Assembly (NCBI RefSeq): GCF_004014715.1
Contig: NZ_CP034835.1
Coordinates: 930,001-994,000 of the forward strand
Origin: Pseudoalteromonas sp. R3
GTDB taxonomy: Bacteria; Pseudomonadota; Gammaproteobacteria; Enterobacterales; Alteromonadaceae
DNA length: 64,000 bases
Direction: 5' to 3'
The position numbers and the translations under genes were made by a program. The notes below the pieces were generated by a model. It saw nothing but the letters and a program-made list of their open reading frames with translations, made no database searches and was not told the DNA's origin. Shown here one piece after another: positions 1 to 8,640 of this stretch (the stretch's first letter is position 1; each line of letters starts with the position of its first letter).

Positions 1-99
1 CAGATTGTTGAAATACCTGGGGTTGGAACTAACCACACCTATATGGTGATAGAGCACATCAAAGAAGACAGAGGCGTGGAAGTGTTGAACTTTCAGTGA
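1..99 (+). CDS. C-terminal end of an unidentified protein (partial)
   Basis: An open frame enters from the left edge and ends at a TGA at 97-99, giving the last 32 residues (ending EVLNFQ). A GVGTNHTYMV stretch is visible but too short to assign to a family. It is on the same strand as the protease gene that follows after about 140 bases, and a small inverted repeat lies just after the stop, so the two may be separate transcripts. No function is claimed. Confidence 0.5.
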   Translation, partial: QIVEIPGVGTNHTYMVIEHIKEDRGVEVLNFQ

Positions 100-108
100 T
101 CACAAGAT

Positions 109-136
109 GGATTATCAGCTCATGGACAGATAATCC
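109..136 (+). terminator. stem-loop after the first gene
   Basis: Inverted repeat GGATTATC (109-116) and GATAATCC (129-136) with a 12-base loop, 10 bases after the stop codon. The bases downstream are only mildly T-rich, so this is a weak terminator candidate. Confidence 0.3.
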
Positions 137-241
137 GGGTTTCATATTTTGTAACAAGCTTTTGGCCGCAAGTTAGCTGTAATTAGGAACAGAGTTGTTA
201 TTATAAATGAGATAAAATAACAAAACTAATTTGTGAGGCTT

Positions 242-3200
242 ATGAAACTCAAGCATCTAGTTGCCGCTATAGCGGCTGTAGCTGCCCCATTGGCGGCTGC
301 ATATCAAACTCAGGACACGCGGCTACTGCGTTTCCCTGATATTCATCAGGACAAAGTCACTTTTGTATATGGCGGTGATATCTACATTGCGGATACCAAG
401 TCGGGTAACAGCACCCGCCTGACCGACCATGTTGGCTTTGAGACCTTCCCCAAATTTTCACCAGATGGAAAACGCATTGCGTTTGCGGCCGAGTACAATG
501 GCAGCCGACAGATTTATGTGATCGATGCCGATGGCTCTAATCTGAAGCAGCTTACTTACTACAATGATGTGGGCCCAATGCCGCCACGAGGTGGGTTTGA
601 TTACCGAGTGTTTGACTGGACACCGGATGGCAAGCATATTGTGTTTCGTGCCAACCGCACGCCCTGGGGTAAACGTATGGGTCGTCCTTACATGATCCCT
701 GCTGATGGTGGACTAGAGCAACCGCTGGCCATTCCAGAAAGTGGTGGTGGTATGCTGTCACCAGATGGTAAGCAGTTTGTCTATACGCCGATTGACCGCG
801 AGTTCAGAACCTGGAAGCGCAGCCGGGGCGGTCGTGCACAGGATGTCTGGGTGTATGATTTAGAAAACAACACCTCAAAACAGCTGACCGAACACAGAGC
901 AACTGATCAGCAGCCAACCTGGGTGAACGACAGCATATACTTCGTATCTGATCGTGACTATACCCTAAACCTGTATAAATACCGTGAAGGGAAAGCACCG
1001 GTTAAGATGACCAACCACAGTGAGTATGATGTACTGTGGCCATCTGCCGGGCCAGATGCCATCGTGTATGAAAATGGCGGCTATTTGTATCGCTTTGATG
1101 AAGCAACTAAAACCACAGAAAAGCTGACCATCAATGTGCCCGGGGTACGCAAGTACGCTATGCCTTACACAAAAAATGTCAGCAAGTTCATTGACTCAAT
1201 GGACGTTTCTCACGATGGTAAACGTGCCCTATTCACGGCGCGTGGTGAAGTATTCTCAGTCCCGGTTGAGCAGGGCCCGACGCGCAACTTGAGTATGACG
1301 GCTGAAGGCCGTGAAATTGCTGCGAGCTGGTCACCGAATGGCCGTTATATTGCGTATATGAGTGACGCAACGGGTGAGTATGAGATTTACCTGAAAGACC
1401 GCGCTAATAACAATGAAGTTAAGCAACTTACCAGCAACGGGTCCATCTGGCGTTTTGACCCTATCTGGTCGGCCGACAGCTCAAAGCTGCTATTTGCTGA
1501 TAAGAACCACACTATGTGGTGGCTGGATGTAAGCTCAGGTGAGCTGCATAAGATCGATACCGGCAAGTACGACGATGATGGCATCACCCAGTATACCTGG
1601 TCTCCAAACAGCGAAGATCTGATCTTTGTAAAGAACAATGCCAATCGCTTTGCTTCTTTGTGGCACTACAATACCCAAAGCAAAGTGCTGAGTCGTCTGA
1701 CTGATGATATGACCAATGAACAGAACCCGGCTTTCTCACCGGATGGTCAGTATCTGTATTTCACATCGGAGCGCGATTTTAACCTGACCTTCAGCGCTTA
1801 TGAGTTTGCTTATTTGTATAACAATGCAACACGCCTTTATGCCGTTGCAGTGAATGACAAGGTTTCATCTCTGACACAGTTTAACAGCGATGAAGCGGCA
1901 ATTGTCAGCGAAGAGAAAGACGATAAGAGCAAAGACAGTACAACTGAAAATCAGCTCCAGGTAGATGGCTTTATGTCACGGGTTGTAGCATTGCCTGCGA
2001 AAGCGGGTGACTATGGAGACTTAAATGGCGTCAAAGACGGCGTACTGGCGCTGTCTGAAGGCACATTGAAGCTGATCCCAAATAAACAAGATGGCAAAGT
2101 GCAAACGGTTGCCAAGGGCGTACAGGCCTATAAGGTGGCGGCAGGTGGTGAGCACCTGATTGTGCGTGCAGGCGGCAAATACAGTGTGATCAAGCCTAAA
2201 GCCAAGCAGGACCTGAAAGCAACGCAACTTGATCTGGGTAACATGATACTGAAGATTGACCCTAAAGTTGAATGGCAACAAATGTATGTCGAAGGCTGGC
2301 GAACGCTCAGAGACTGGTTCTATGATGAAAACCACCATGGTCAGGACTGGGATGCTATCCTGAAGCGCTATCAGCCGATGGCTGATGCCGTGGCACACCG
2401 CAATGATCTGGACTATGTACTGAGCGAAATTGCAGGTGAGATCAACGCGGGTCACATCTATGTTCAGTCAGGTGATGAGCCTAAAGCGAAACGCAAGAAG
2501 CATGGTCTGCTCGGCGCCCAGATCAGTGCCCACAGCTCAGGCTTTGTGCGCATCGAAAAAATCTATCAGGGTGAAAACTGGCATGAAGAGTTCCGCTCTC
2601 CATTGGGCGAGCCTGGCGTTAATGCCAGTAAGGGTGACTACATAGTGTCGGTTAATGGCCGTGCGGTAAACACCGTGAGCAACTTCTACGAACTGCTGGA
2701 AAATACTCAGGGTACTCAGGTTGAACTACGCCTCAACGACACCCCAAGCCTGGATGGCGCCTGGAAGGTAACGGTGAAGCCAAGCGCCAGTGAAGGTGGT
2801 TTGCGTTATCTGGAGTGGGTTCACTCTCGTATGGACTATGTGGACAAGCTATCGGGTGGTCGCATTGGCTACATTCACCTGCCAAATACGCTGTTTGAGG
2901 GTAACCGTGCGATGTTTAAGCACTTTATGCCACAAACAACCAAAGATGCTCTGATCATTGATGACCGTTACAATGGCGGTGGCTTCATTCCTGAACACAT
3001 GATCACCTGGCTGGCACGTAAGCCTCTGAACTACTGGAAGCGTCGTGGTGTTGAGCCGACGAAAACGCCTCAGTTTGCTCACGATGGTCCTAAGGCGATG
3101 TTGATCAATGGCTACTCTAGTTCTGGTGGTGATGCGCTACCTTATTACTTCCGTCAGGCAGGGCTTGGTAAGCTGATCGGTACGCGTACCTGGGGTGGTT

Positions 3201-3466
3201 TGATCGGTATTTCGGGTAATCCTCGTTTGGTTGACGGCGGTCAGGTGATTGCCGCGACTTTCCGTATTCTGGACAATGATGGCAACTGGATCATTGAAGA
3301 TGAAGGTGTCAGCCCGGATATCGAAGTGATTGATCGTCCTGAGCTGATCCACGCGGGTAAAGATCCATCAGTGGAGCGTGCTGTTGAGGAGTTGCTTAAA
3401 GAGATGAAAGCAAACCCGAAGAAGCAGCTCACGGTGCCACCAGCACCAACTGAGTTTGGTCGATAA
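242..3466 (+). CDS. secreted tricorn-like S41 family peptidase
   Basis: A 1074-residue exported peptidase related to the archaeal tricorn protease. The N-terminus (MKLKHL then an Ala-rich stretch to about residue 20) is a signal peptide. Residues about 25-640 carry repeated WD40-like/PD40 motifs (DGKRIAF, DGKHIVF, NGRYIAYMS, DGQYLYFTS) expected to form beta-propellers. Next come the tricorn core region with AGHIY (candidate catalytic His), a PDZ-like segment (about 770-860), and an S41 core with GYSSSGGD near residue 961 holding the expected nucleophilic Ser. ATG 242 is preferred over GTG 233 because GAGG at 234-237 is correctly spaced from it. The family degrades peptides; here probably in the periplasm. 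A strong terminator follows. Confidence 0.9.
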   Translation: MKLKHLVAAIAAVAAPLAAAYQTQDTRLLRFPDIHQDKVTFVYGGDIYIADTKSGNSTRLTDHVGFETFPKFSPDGKRIAFAAEYNGSRQIYVIDADGSNLKQLTYYNDVGPMPPRGGFDYRVFDWTPDGKHIVFRANRTPWGKRMGRPYMIPADGGLEQPLAIPESGGGMLSPDGKQFVYTPIDREFRTWKRSRGGRAQDVWVYDLENNTSKQLTEHRATDQQPTWVNDSIYFVSDRDYTLNLYKYREGKAPVKMTNHSEYDVLWPSAGPDAIVYENGGYLYRFDEATKTTEKLTINVPGVRKYAMPYTKNVSKFIDSMDVSHDGKRALFTARGEVFSVPVEQGPTRNLSMTAEGREIAASWSPNGRYIAYMSDATGEYEIYLKDRANNNEVKQLTSNGSIWRFDPIWSADSSKLLFADKNHTMWWLDVSSGELHKIDTGKYDDDGITQYTWSPNSEDLIFVKNNANRFASLWHYNTQSKVLSRLTDDMTNEQNPAFSPDGQYLYFTSERDFNLTFSAYEFAYLYNNATRLYAVAVNDKVSSLTQFNSDEAAIVSEEKDDKSKDSTTENQLQVDGFMSRVVALPAKAGDYGDLNGVKDGVLALSEGTLKLIPNKQDGKVQTVAKGVQAYKVAAGGEHLIVRAGGKYSVIKPKAKQDLKATQLDLGNMILKIDPKVEWQQMYVEGWRTLRDWFYDENHHGQDWDAILKRYQPMADAVAHRNDLDYVLSEIAGEINAGHIYVQSGDEPKAKRKKHGLLGAQISAHSSGFVRIEKIYQGENWHEEFRSPLGEPGVNASKGDYIVSVNGRAVNTVSNFYELLENTQGTQVELRLNDTPSLDGAWKVTVKPSASEGGLRYLEWVHSRMDYVDKLSGGRIGYIHLPNTLFEGNRAMFKHFMPQTTKDALIIDDRYNGGGFIPEHMITWLARKPLNYWKRRGVEPTKTPQFAHDGPKAMLINGYSSSGGDALPYYFRQAGLGKLIGTRTWGGLIGISGNPRLVDGGQVIAATFRILDNDGNWIIEDEGVSPDIEVIDRPELIHAGKDPSVERAVEELLKEMKANPKKQLTVPPAPTEFGR

Positions 3467-3510
3467 TCAGTGCTAAGTAAGTATTTGATACAAAGCTTAT
3501 CAACAATATA

Positions 3511-3535
3511 AAGGGGTGCTTGGCACCCCTTTTTT
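3511..3535 (+). terminator. intrinsic terminator after the tricorn-like gene
   Basis: A 9-bp stem AAGGGGTGC / GCACCCCTT (3511-3519, 3523-3531) with a 3-base loop, followed by a T-run. It separates the protease from the SDR gene. Confidence 0.85.
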
Positions 3536-3552
3536 CAGGAAAAATAATAACA

Positions 3553-4299
3553 ATGAAAAAAGTAGTATTAATAACAGGCGCAAGTCGGGGGATCGGTGCC
3601 GCAACGGCTAACTTGCTGGCGGAGCAGGGCTATCTGGTCGCAGTTAACTATAAATCGAATCGTGCGGCAGCCGAGCAGGTGGTTGCTCAGATCCATGCAC
3701 AAGGTGGCATAGCACACCACTTTGCTGCTGATATTAGCGAAGAAGCACAGGTGGTTCAGTTGTGCGACGACATCAAAACACAGCTTGGGCCGATTTCACA
3801 CCTGGTCAATAATGCCGGAGTACTGGACACCCAAATGCGCGTGGAGGATATGACCGCAGAGCGTATCAATCAGATGTTGTGTACTAACGTGACACCGTAT
3901 TTTATCTGTGCCAGAGAAGTGCTTAAACAGATCCGTGCCCATCACCAGATGGACAGGTGCGCCATAGTGAATGTCTCATCGGCAGCTTCTTATTTGGGTG
4001 GTGCCAATGAATACGTAGATTACGCCGCAGCAAAAGGCGCCATTGATAGCTTTACGCGAGGTTTGTCTCTGGAGCTGGCAGCAGAAGGGATCCGGGTTAA
4101 TTGCGTTCGCCCGGGCTGCATCTACACCGATATTCATGCCGATGGCGGTGAGCCCGGCAGAGTCGACAGGCTGGCATCACTCCTGCCACTGCAAAGAGGT
4201 GGCAGGCCCGAAGAGGTGGCCAGCGCCATCGCCTGGTTGCTCAGTGAACAGGCAAGCTATGCGACTGGTACTTTTATAGATTTGGCTGGTGGGAAGTAG
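3553..4299 (+). CDS. SDR family NAD(P)-dependent oxidoreductase
   Basis: A 248-residue classical short-chain dehydrogenase/reductase. The cofactor motif TGASRGIG is at residues 8-15, NNAG near 87, and the catalytic Ser (NVSSAASY) and YAAAK pair near 140-160. The C-terminal PGCIYTD and GTFIDLAGG segments are typical of glucose/ribitol-dehydrogenase-like members. The substrate cannot be told from sequence. The ATG at 3553 gives the usual SDR N-terminus (MKKVVLITGASRG); an in-frame upstream TTG lies inside the preceding terminator and is rejected. AGGA at 3537-3540 is rather far upstream. It stands as a single gene between two hairpins. Confidence 0.88.
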   Translation: MKKVVLITGASRGIGAATANLLAEQGYLVAVNYKSNRAAAEQVVAQIHAQGGIAHHFAADISEEAQVVQLCDDIKTQLGPISHLVNNAGVLDTQMRVEDMTAERINQMLCTNVTPYFICAREVLKQIRAHHQMDRCAIVNVSSAASYLGGANEYVDYAAAKGAIDSFTRGLSLELAAEGIRVNCVRPGCIYTDIHADGGEPGRVDRLASLLPLQRGGRPEEVASAIAWLLSEQASYATGTFIDLAGGK

Positions 4300-4316
4300 G
4301 GCGACTCATCAACCTG

Positions 4317-4340
4317 AGAGGGAGCACATAAGCTCCCTCT
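4317..4340 (+). terminator. hairpin between convergent genes
   Basis: Perfect 9-bp stem AGAGGGAGC / GCTCCCTCT with a 6-base loop, 17 bases after the SDR stop and 18 bases from the 3' end of the opposing gene. There is no clean T-run on either side. Its place between convergent genes suggests transcription termination or 3'-end protection. Confidence 0.6.
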
Positions 4341-4357
4341 ATTGCATTGCAACCTTT

Positions 4358-6316
4358 TTATTTTACGTAGTAGTACAACGTATTTTGCTCTGCGCCACTG
4401 TAAGTTCCATGGCTATAAGGCCATACATCGAACTTAACGCTGTGTTGGTATAACGACGCGCCAGCGCGCAGGTAGCCATCGCCTCGACTGGTAGATTTTA
4501 TACTCAAAGCAATAAATGAGTAATCTAATCCTGACATACTGCACCCAGTATTTTCGTTATGCCATAAAACGGCAATATCGTAAGGTACCTGAGGCTCAGT
4601 TAAGTCATTATTTTGTTTCACAGAAATACAGTTAGCGTTTACGAGTTTGCTTTTGCTTATTTGTGAAACCTTGCTGTGCTCATCAACAAACATCATACCC
4701 GTTGTCATGTTGTTGCGAATGGCCTGCCATTGATCATTTGCAAGTACACCGACCGTGTTTAAGGTAACAGGTGAGGTATGTACGATACTTTCAAGTCCAT
4801 CGGTATGATGCGCAACTAACGCCCAGCCACCGCCATTTTGTGTCATTTCACAGTATGCACTAAACGGTGCAATGCCATTGTCGCCATCAGGGTCAATGTC
4901 GTAGAAACCAGAGCTGGCAGTTGGGTTTTGCTGCTTAATGGTGGCACAGGTAATGCCATTCGCTGGATTTGGCTCTTCAGTTAGTACTTCAGGAGCGCCA
5001 TTGCCAACAAAACCGCCATAATATTCTAATTCTGAAATCACACGATAGTTATGCCCGTGCGTAGAGTGGATCTTTAACCTGACAAATTTCCCGATTGCCG
5101 GCTGTGTAAGCTCTACGGTTTGATCATAACTTCTGGTTAGGGTAAATGACTCATGATCAATAAAGTTGGTATTATCATCAGACACCTGTAACGTGATGTC
5201 TTTAACACCCATACCAAGGTCAGCGGCACTGTTATGCACCATAAGTCTAAATGACGTAATGTAAGCTTGTTTCTCAAAGGCAACCTGAAGCCAGTGTTCC
5301 TGAACCACAGTACTTAGCCAAATACCTCGTTTAATCTTTCCTTCAGTGGCGTCATTATTTACCAGTGTTGAATTGTTATAGCCGTCGAATGCACCAGAGG
5401 CACTATCCGCATAGTAGCTTTGGCTAGTCGTGTAAGATGATTCGGTTAAGCCATTTGAACCGATTAAAGCGATATTCCCGTATTGACCTGTTTTATCACC
5501 AGGCTCAATTGTGAATGTGCTGGAGGTTTCTAAGCGAAGCGACATGGTATCTTTACCGTAGTGGGTGATGTCTTGCGCAAAGAGTTGGTTTTTCAAATTT
5601 AGAATATTCACCACTTCCAATACATGGTTTGTCTCGGAGTCTTTAGATTGCTCTTCTTGTATAAAAAGCTTGCCGTTCAGGGTTTGAAAACCGGTTTGAT
5701 TGGTTGCTTGATGCGTTAGGTTATAAGCCAGGTTTTCATTCGTAAACCCATTATTAGTCTCTTTATAGATAGCAAGATAACCAATGGTTTCATCTGTGTG
5801 TGCACTACCAAGCTCCTGTACTTCTAAGTCTGCACCAAAAGTCAGTTTGGAAACGCTAGAAGCACGCAATGTATATGCATCACTGCGGTTTTGAGTTTGG
5901 CCACTCAGTAGTACACTAGGTGCATGCGCAAAGCTTTCTTTAAAAAATAGCTGAGTATTGCCACTTTTAAGGTTAAATTTTCCGGCTTCCCAGATGCTGC
6001 CATCTTCAAGCTGGTGGCGGCCATTTTCAACAATTAAAAATGACACACGTTCTTCTTCGTGCACGCCATCAAGATATGGCCACTCTTTAAATTGAACATC
6101 AAAACTGGTTGAGGTCACATTCGAAATGGAAATAACGCCCGGTTCACTGTCATTGAGTGTTGGCACCGATGAAATAATAACGGGATCAGTGTAACCATTA
6201 AATGTAATGGTTTGTTTTTCACTGCTAACTGCAACATCTTCAATTAATGTCAATGCGTGCGCTCTGTTTACTATGATGGTAAAGAGTATTGCAACTACTC
6301 CAAGTATTGCCCTCAT
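4358..6316 (-). CDS. secreted F5/8 type C (discoidin) and fibrinogen-like domain protein
   Basis: A 652-residue exported protein. Residues 1-22 are a signal peptide (hydrophobic ILGVVAILFTIIV, ending near AHA). The N-terminal half contains an EWPYLDG...EEERVSFLIVENGRH block of the kind seen in repeat modules of large marine secreted proteins. Residues about 295-445 resemble an F5/8 type C carbohydrate-binding domain (WLQVAF, FRLMVHNS, KFVRLKIHS). The C-terminus (about 460-652) begins with CATIKQQNPTASSGFYDI and has YCEMTQNGGGWAL, the hallmark of fibrinogen-related domains. It probably binds glycans at or outside the cell surface. It converges with the SDR gene and opens an AT-richer stretch, which hints at acquisition by transfer. 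No catalytic site is seen. Confidence 0.8.
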   Translation of the reverse strand: MRAILGVVAILFTIIVNRAHALTLIEDVAVSSEKQTITFNGYTDPVIISSVPTLNDSEPGVISISNVTSTSFDVQFKEWPYLDGVHEEERVSFLIVENGRHQLEDGSIWEAGKFNLKSGNTQLFFKESFAHAPSVLLSGQTQNRSDAYTLRASSVSKLTFGADLEVQELGSAHTDETIGYLAIYKETNNGFTNENLAYNLTHQATNQTGFQTLNGKLFIQEEQSKDSETNHVLEVVNILNLKNQLFAQDITHYGKDTMSLRLETSSTFTIEPGDKTGQYGNIALIGSNGLTESSYTTSQSYYADSASGAFDGYNNSTLVNNDATEGKIKRGIWLSTVVQEHWLQVAFEKQAYITSFRLMVHNSAADLGMGVKDITLQVSDDNTNFIDHESFTLTRSYDQTVELTQPAIGKFVRLKIHSTHGHNYRVISELEYYGGFVGNGAPEVLTEEPNPANGITCATIKQQNPTASSGFYDIDPDGDNGIAPFSAYCEMTQNGGGWALVAHHTDGLESIVHTSPVTLNTVGVLANDQWQAIRNNMTTGMMFVDEHSKVSQISKSKLVNANCISVKQNNDLTEPQVPYDIAVLWHNENTGCSMSGLDYSFIALSIKSTSRGDGYLRAGASLYQHSVKFDVWPYSHGTYSGAEQNTLYYYVK

Positions 6317-6665
6317 GCAGGCTCCTTTTTATAAATAAAAATAAAATTAAATCAGTGGGTTAATTGAAAGTCAACAACCTTTTAATTTTACTCCCTGCAA
6401 GTGCACTGGTTGCAATGGGCTTATTTTGACAATCATCAATCGCTTGGCATCGGTTACGCTTGACCGTTGGCATAATCAAATATCATTAATTTATTGAGCC
6501 GGTCTAAGGGCAGATGGCGCATTATCTACGTCAGTTTGAAATAACGGCTAGAAGGCCTGAGCTAGAAGACTAATTTAGATGGGTACCACACTAAATTCCA
6601 TGTATATTAAGTGCTATCCCACCAAGCCACTTAGCTAGACACTACTTGGACGTTTATATATTTCT
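6317..6665. other. intergenic region between divergent genes
   Basis: About 350 AT-rich bases between the divergent lectin-like gene and the hypothetical gene at 6666. They must hold both promoters, but I cannot pick a convincing -35/-10 pair. I see no ORF with a ribosome binding site, tRNA or strong hairpin. Confidence 0.5.
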
Positions 6666-7253
6666 ATGAAAAATGGTTATGTAATGTTGGAAAAAAGCGC
6701 CTTTCTTATGATAGCAATGATTGCATTTCAGAGCTTTTCTTGTCAGGACGAATTAGATACATTGGCACATATTCGCTTTCATTATGTGAGCGAGGATACG
6801 TTCCCTTATCAGCAGCTTGGGGTCGAGACGGTCAGAGCCAAGCTGTTTGGCCTGGAAGTCTTAATGGCGAAGGGGGAGCTTCAGGAATCAGAAGAGATCT
6901 CGGTTGCTGAGGAAGTTTATAAATCTAATATCTATGCACATCCTAAGTATGAGCTGAGCTATACTGTGAGCCCGGCCCCTTTTTCCAGTAAAGAGAAGGG
7001 GAGCTTTGAAGTTTTACTGGCAAGCATATCAGAAATTTATAAACTGCCCTTTTGCAGTGATGAGTTTAGCAATAAGCGGATGGAGATCGTCTCCTTGATT
7101 GGTAAGCCTGAGCCGCCGAATATACTGAATGTATACATAGATAGAAATAACAAGCATATTTTGTCGGTTAATGAAGATTCTTGGCTGAGTATTTATCCAT
7201 CTATTATTCAGGAGCGACTGGTCATCGGTTCAGGAAGCCCACCTGAGGACTAG
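6666..7253 (+). CDS. hypothetical exported protein
   Basis: A 195-residue protein of no family I recognise. The N-terminus has a charged start followed by SAFLMIAMIAFQSFSC, which resembles a signal peptide. The Cys at its end could be a lipid attachment site, but SFSC is a poor lipobox. The rest is soluble, rich in Glu, Ser and Ile, with no catalytic motif. It is the first of three small exported or membrane hypotheticals on the same strand in the AT-rich 4.4-8.6 kb stretch. A terminator follows. An alternative ATG (MLEKSAF) eight codons in would give a more typical signal peptide. Confidence 0.6.
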   Translation: MKNGYVMLEKSAFLMIAMIAFQSFSCQDELDTLAHIRFHYVSEDTFPYQQLGVETVRAKLFGLEVLMAKGELQESEEISVAEEVYKSNIYAHPKYELSYTVSPAPFSSKEKGSFEVLLASISEIYKLPFCSDEFSNKRMEIVSLIGKPEPPNILNVYIDRNNKHILSVNEDSWLSIYPSIIQERLVIGSGSPPED

Positions 7254-7302
7254 GCACACGAGTAACGGTATTCACTGCTTATTTAGTTTACTGAGCTAAC
7301 TT

Positions 7303-7332
7303 AAAAATGCTCCGCTAGTTGGCGCATTTTTT
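7303..7332 (+). terminator. intrinsic terminator
   Basis: AAAAATGC-CC pairs with GG-GCATTTTT with one mismatch and a 7-base loop; the stem runs into six Ts. It is 50 bases after the hypothetical gene at 6666. Confidence 0.65.
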
Positions 7333-7437
7333 ATAACAGAATGACTCCTAAAATAACAAATTTTGGCAATGTCTATGCCCGACCAGTCAGTGATCTGGAC
7401 TTTGTTGCCAAACAACTACAACTTCAGGAGCGAAAAG

Positions 7438-7911
7438 ATGTCCAATTTAGTAAAATTAAGTTTTTGTATTGCATGCTTTGTAGCATCATTTTCGGCATTG
7501 TCTGAATCCACTCAGGTGTCACTACTTAAAGTTATTGTTGACCCTGAACGTTACGATGGAAAGGTCATTAAGGTTACAGGGTTACTGTTGAGATCACAGC
7601 GCAGGAACCCCGTATATCTGTATTATGGCGAGGATGCGGCGAGAAGTGGTCGGCAATTGGAAACCATTTTGCTTTACAACTTGACGGATAGGGATAACGC
7701 TATATTGGAAGATGGCAGGCACTATGAGGTGGAAGGGGAGTTTGATGTTGGTTGTCGCTCCAGGCTGGAACCTGGTGCTAAGTTTATTATTGAATACTTG
7801 GGCTGCATAGACCCTGTATTAAGTATTCGTAACAGTACAAATGGTACCTATCGTTATAAAAGGGAGGTGTCTTTATTTCCCCCGTTACCACCACCATTTA
7901 AAAAGGACTAA
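7438..7911 (+). CDS. hypothetical exported protein, possible OB-fold
   Basis: A 157-residue predicted exported protein. The start at 7438 is supported by AGGAG at 7426-7430. An upstream in-frame start would add 25 residues that precede this ribosome binding site. Residues 1-23 (MSNLVKLSFCIACFVASFSA) form a signal peptide. The VDPERYDGKVIKVTGLL segment, followed by beta-rich sequence and a YEVEGEFDV strand, resembles small secreted OB-fold-like domains. This is a pattern judgement only. Two Cys (GCRSR, LGCID) could form a disulphide. The C-terminus is Pro-rich. It may be co-transcribed with the membrane protein that follows. Confidence 0.65.
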   Translation: MSNLVKLSFCIACFVASFSALSESTQVSLLKVIVDPERYDGKVIKVTGLLLRSQRRNPVYLYYGEDAARSGRQLETILLYNLTDRDNAILEDGRHYEVEGEFDVGCRSRLEPGAKFIIEYLGCIDPVLSIRNSTNGTYRYKREVSLFPPLPPPFKKD

Positions 7912-7913
7912 AA

Positions 7914-7964
7914 ATGAAACTATTTTTATTACACCAAATCGTGCATGGAGAGTCGGTGAACTAG
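7914..7964 (+). CDS. possible 16-codon leader ORF
   Basis: A short ORF (MKLFLLHQIVHGESVN) starts three bases after the stop of the preceding gene, with AAGGA correctly spaced upstream. It ends eight bases before the next gene, which itself begins MKLF but lacks a clear ribosome binding site. It could allow reinitiation at 7972 or be a decayed start of that gene. Evidence is thin. Confidence 0.25.
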   Translation: MKLFLLHQIVHGESVN

Positions 7965-7971
7965 CCCAGTG

Positions 7972-8373
7972 ATGAAATTATTTAAAGTGAAAGCATGTAC
8001 TTGGTTTTGTTTGGGATTGTTTATTCTGCCGATGCTGGGTTTTTCGTTGTGGTTCAATTATTGGCAAGGAGAGGCACGTCACCACAAGCTCATCACCGGG
8101 CTGTGTCAATTAATAAATGTCGCTGATGCGTTGAAGCAAGACCCTGATAAACTGGAGTTGATAAACAAACCCAACTGGCAAAGTGTCATATATCACCGTA
8201 TTAAGCACGACGAGTGTGATGAGAAGATCGTGCTTATAAATGGACGTATGGTCGATGTGTTTGGGAACAGCTATGTTCTTTCCAAAGAAGGAGAAAAGTT
8301 GATTGTTGCGTCTGACCTGAAAGTAGAAAGAAGCAAGGTGCTGGCGGAAAACTTTATTGTTACGCTCAATTGA
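7972..8373 (+). CDS. hypothetical membrane-anchored protein
   Basis: A 133-residue protein (134 if the GTG at 7969 is used). Residues 10-30 (WFCLGLFILPMLGFSLWF) form one transmembrane helix or uncleaved signal anchor. The remaining roughly 100 residues would lie outside the inner membrane and contain two Cys (GLCQL, DECDE) and mixed charged sequence. No family is recognised. No good ribosome binding site precedes it, so translation may be coupled to the upstream short ORF. It is the last of the hypotheticals before the repeat element at 8479. Confidence 0.55.
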   Translation: MKLFKVKACTWFCLGLFILPMLGFSLWFNYWQGEARHHKLITGLCQLINVADALKQDPDKLELINKPNWQSVIYHRIKHDECDEKIVLINGRMVDVFGNSYVLSKEGEKLIVASDLKVERSKVLAENFIVTLN

Positions 8374-8471
8374 TCAAGCCGTTGCTGTGGAAAACAGTCA
8401 AAACTTGCTATGAAATAAGAGAGCTGCATCCGGACTAAAACTTCTATATCTTCATAGTACATTACTCTTTA

Positions 8472-8597
8472 TTAAGTTATACCAATTTGTTTAATTAAGT
8501 GTTCTATTTTGAGGCGAGAAAATAGGGTCGATAACAAGGCAAAAATTTTGCTATTTAGTTGTTCTAAATGAGAAATTTTTAACGCCGTTAGCGTCAT
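8472..8597 (-). CDS. 41-codon small ORF inside the repeat element
   Basis: Read on the minus strand, the repeat at 8479-8640 contains AAGGAG (8603-8608), a 5-base spacer and ATG (8595-8597). The frame then runs 41 codons, begins MTLTALKISHLEQLNSKIF and ends GIT at TAA (8472-8474). The peptide is Leu/Ile/Lys-rich with regularly spaced hydrophobic residues, as expected of an amphipathic helix. It would sit 42 bases downstream of the GNAT stop on the same transcript. The deleted copy at 55481 keeps the last codons with a synonymous AAA to AAG change but has lost the start. It could be a real small peptide or an accident of repeat sequence. Confidence 0.4.
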   Translation of the reverse strand: MTLTALKISHLEQLNSKIFALLSTLFSRLKIEHLIKQIGIT

Positions 8598-8640
8598 ATT
8601 TGCTCCTTCAAATAGCACAGGTATTAAGTGAAATTGGTAT
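8479..8640 (-). repeat. TAATACC repeat element, long form (162 bp)
   Basis: A MITE-like element with near-terminal inverted repeats (ATACCAATTT at one end, AAATTGGTAT at the other). On the minus strand it starts at the stop codon of the GNAT gene: the TAA uses the element's first base. Related shorter copies lie at 55481-55550 and 47966-48016, also beginning at same-strand stop codons. It carries a ribosome binding site and a small ORF. Confidence 0.8.
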
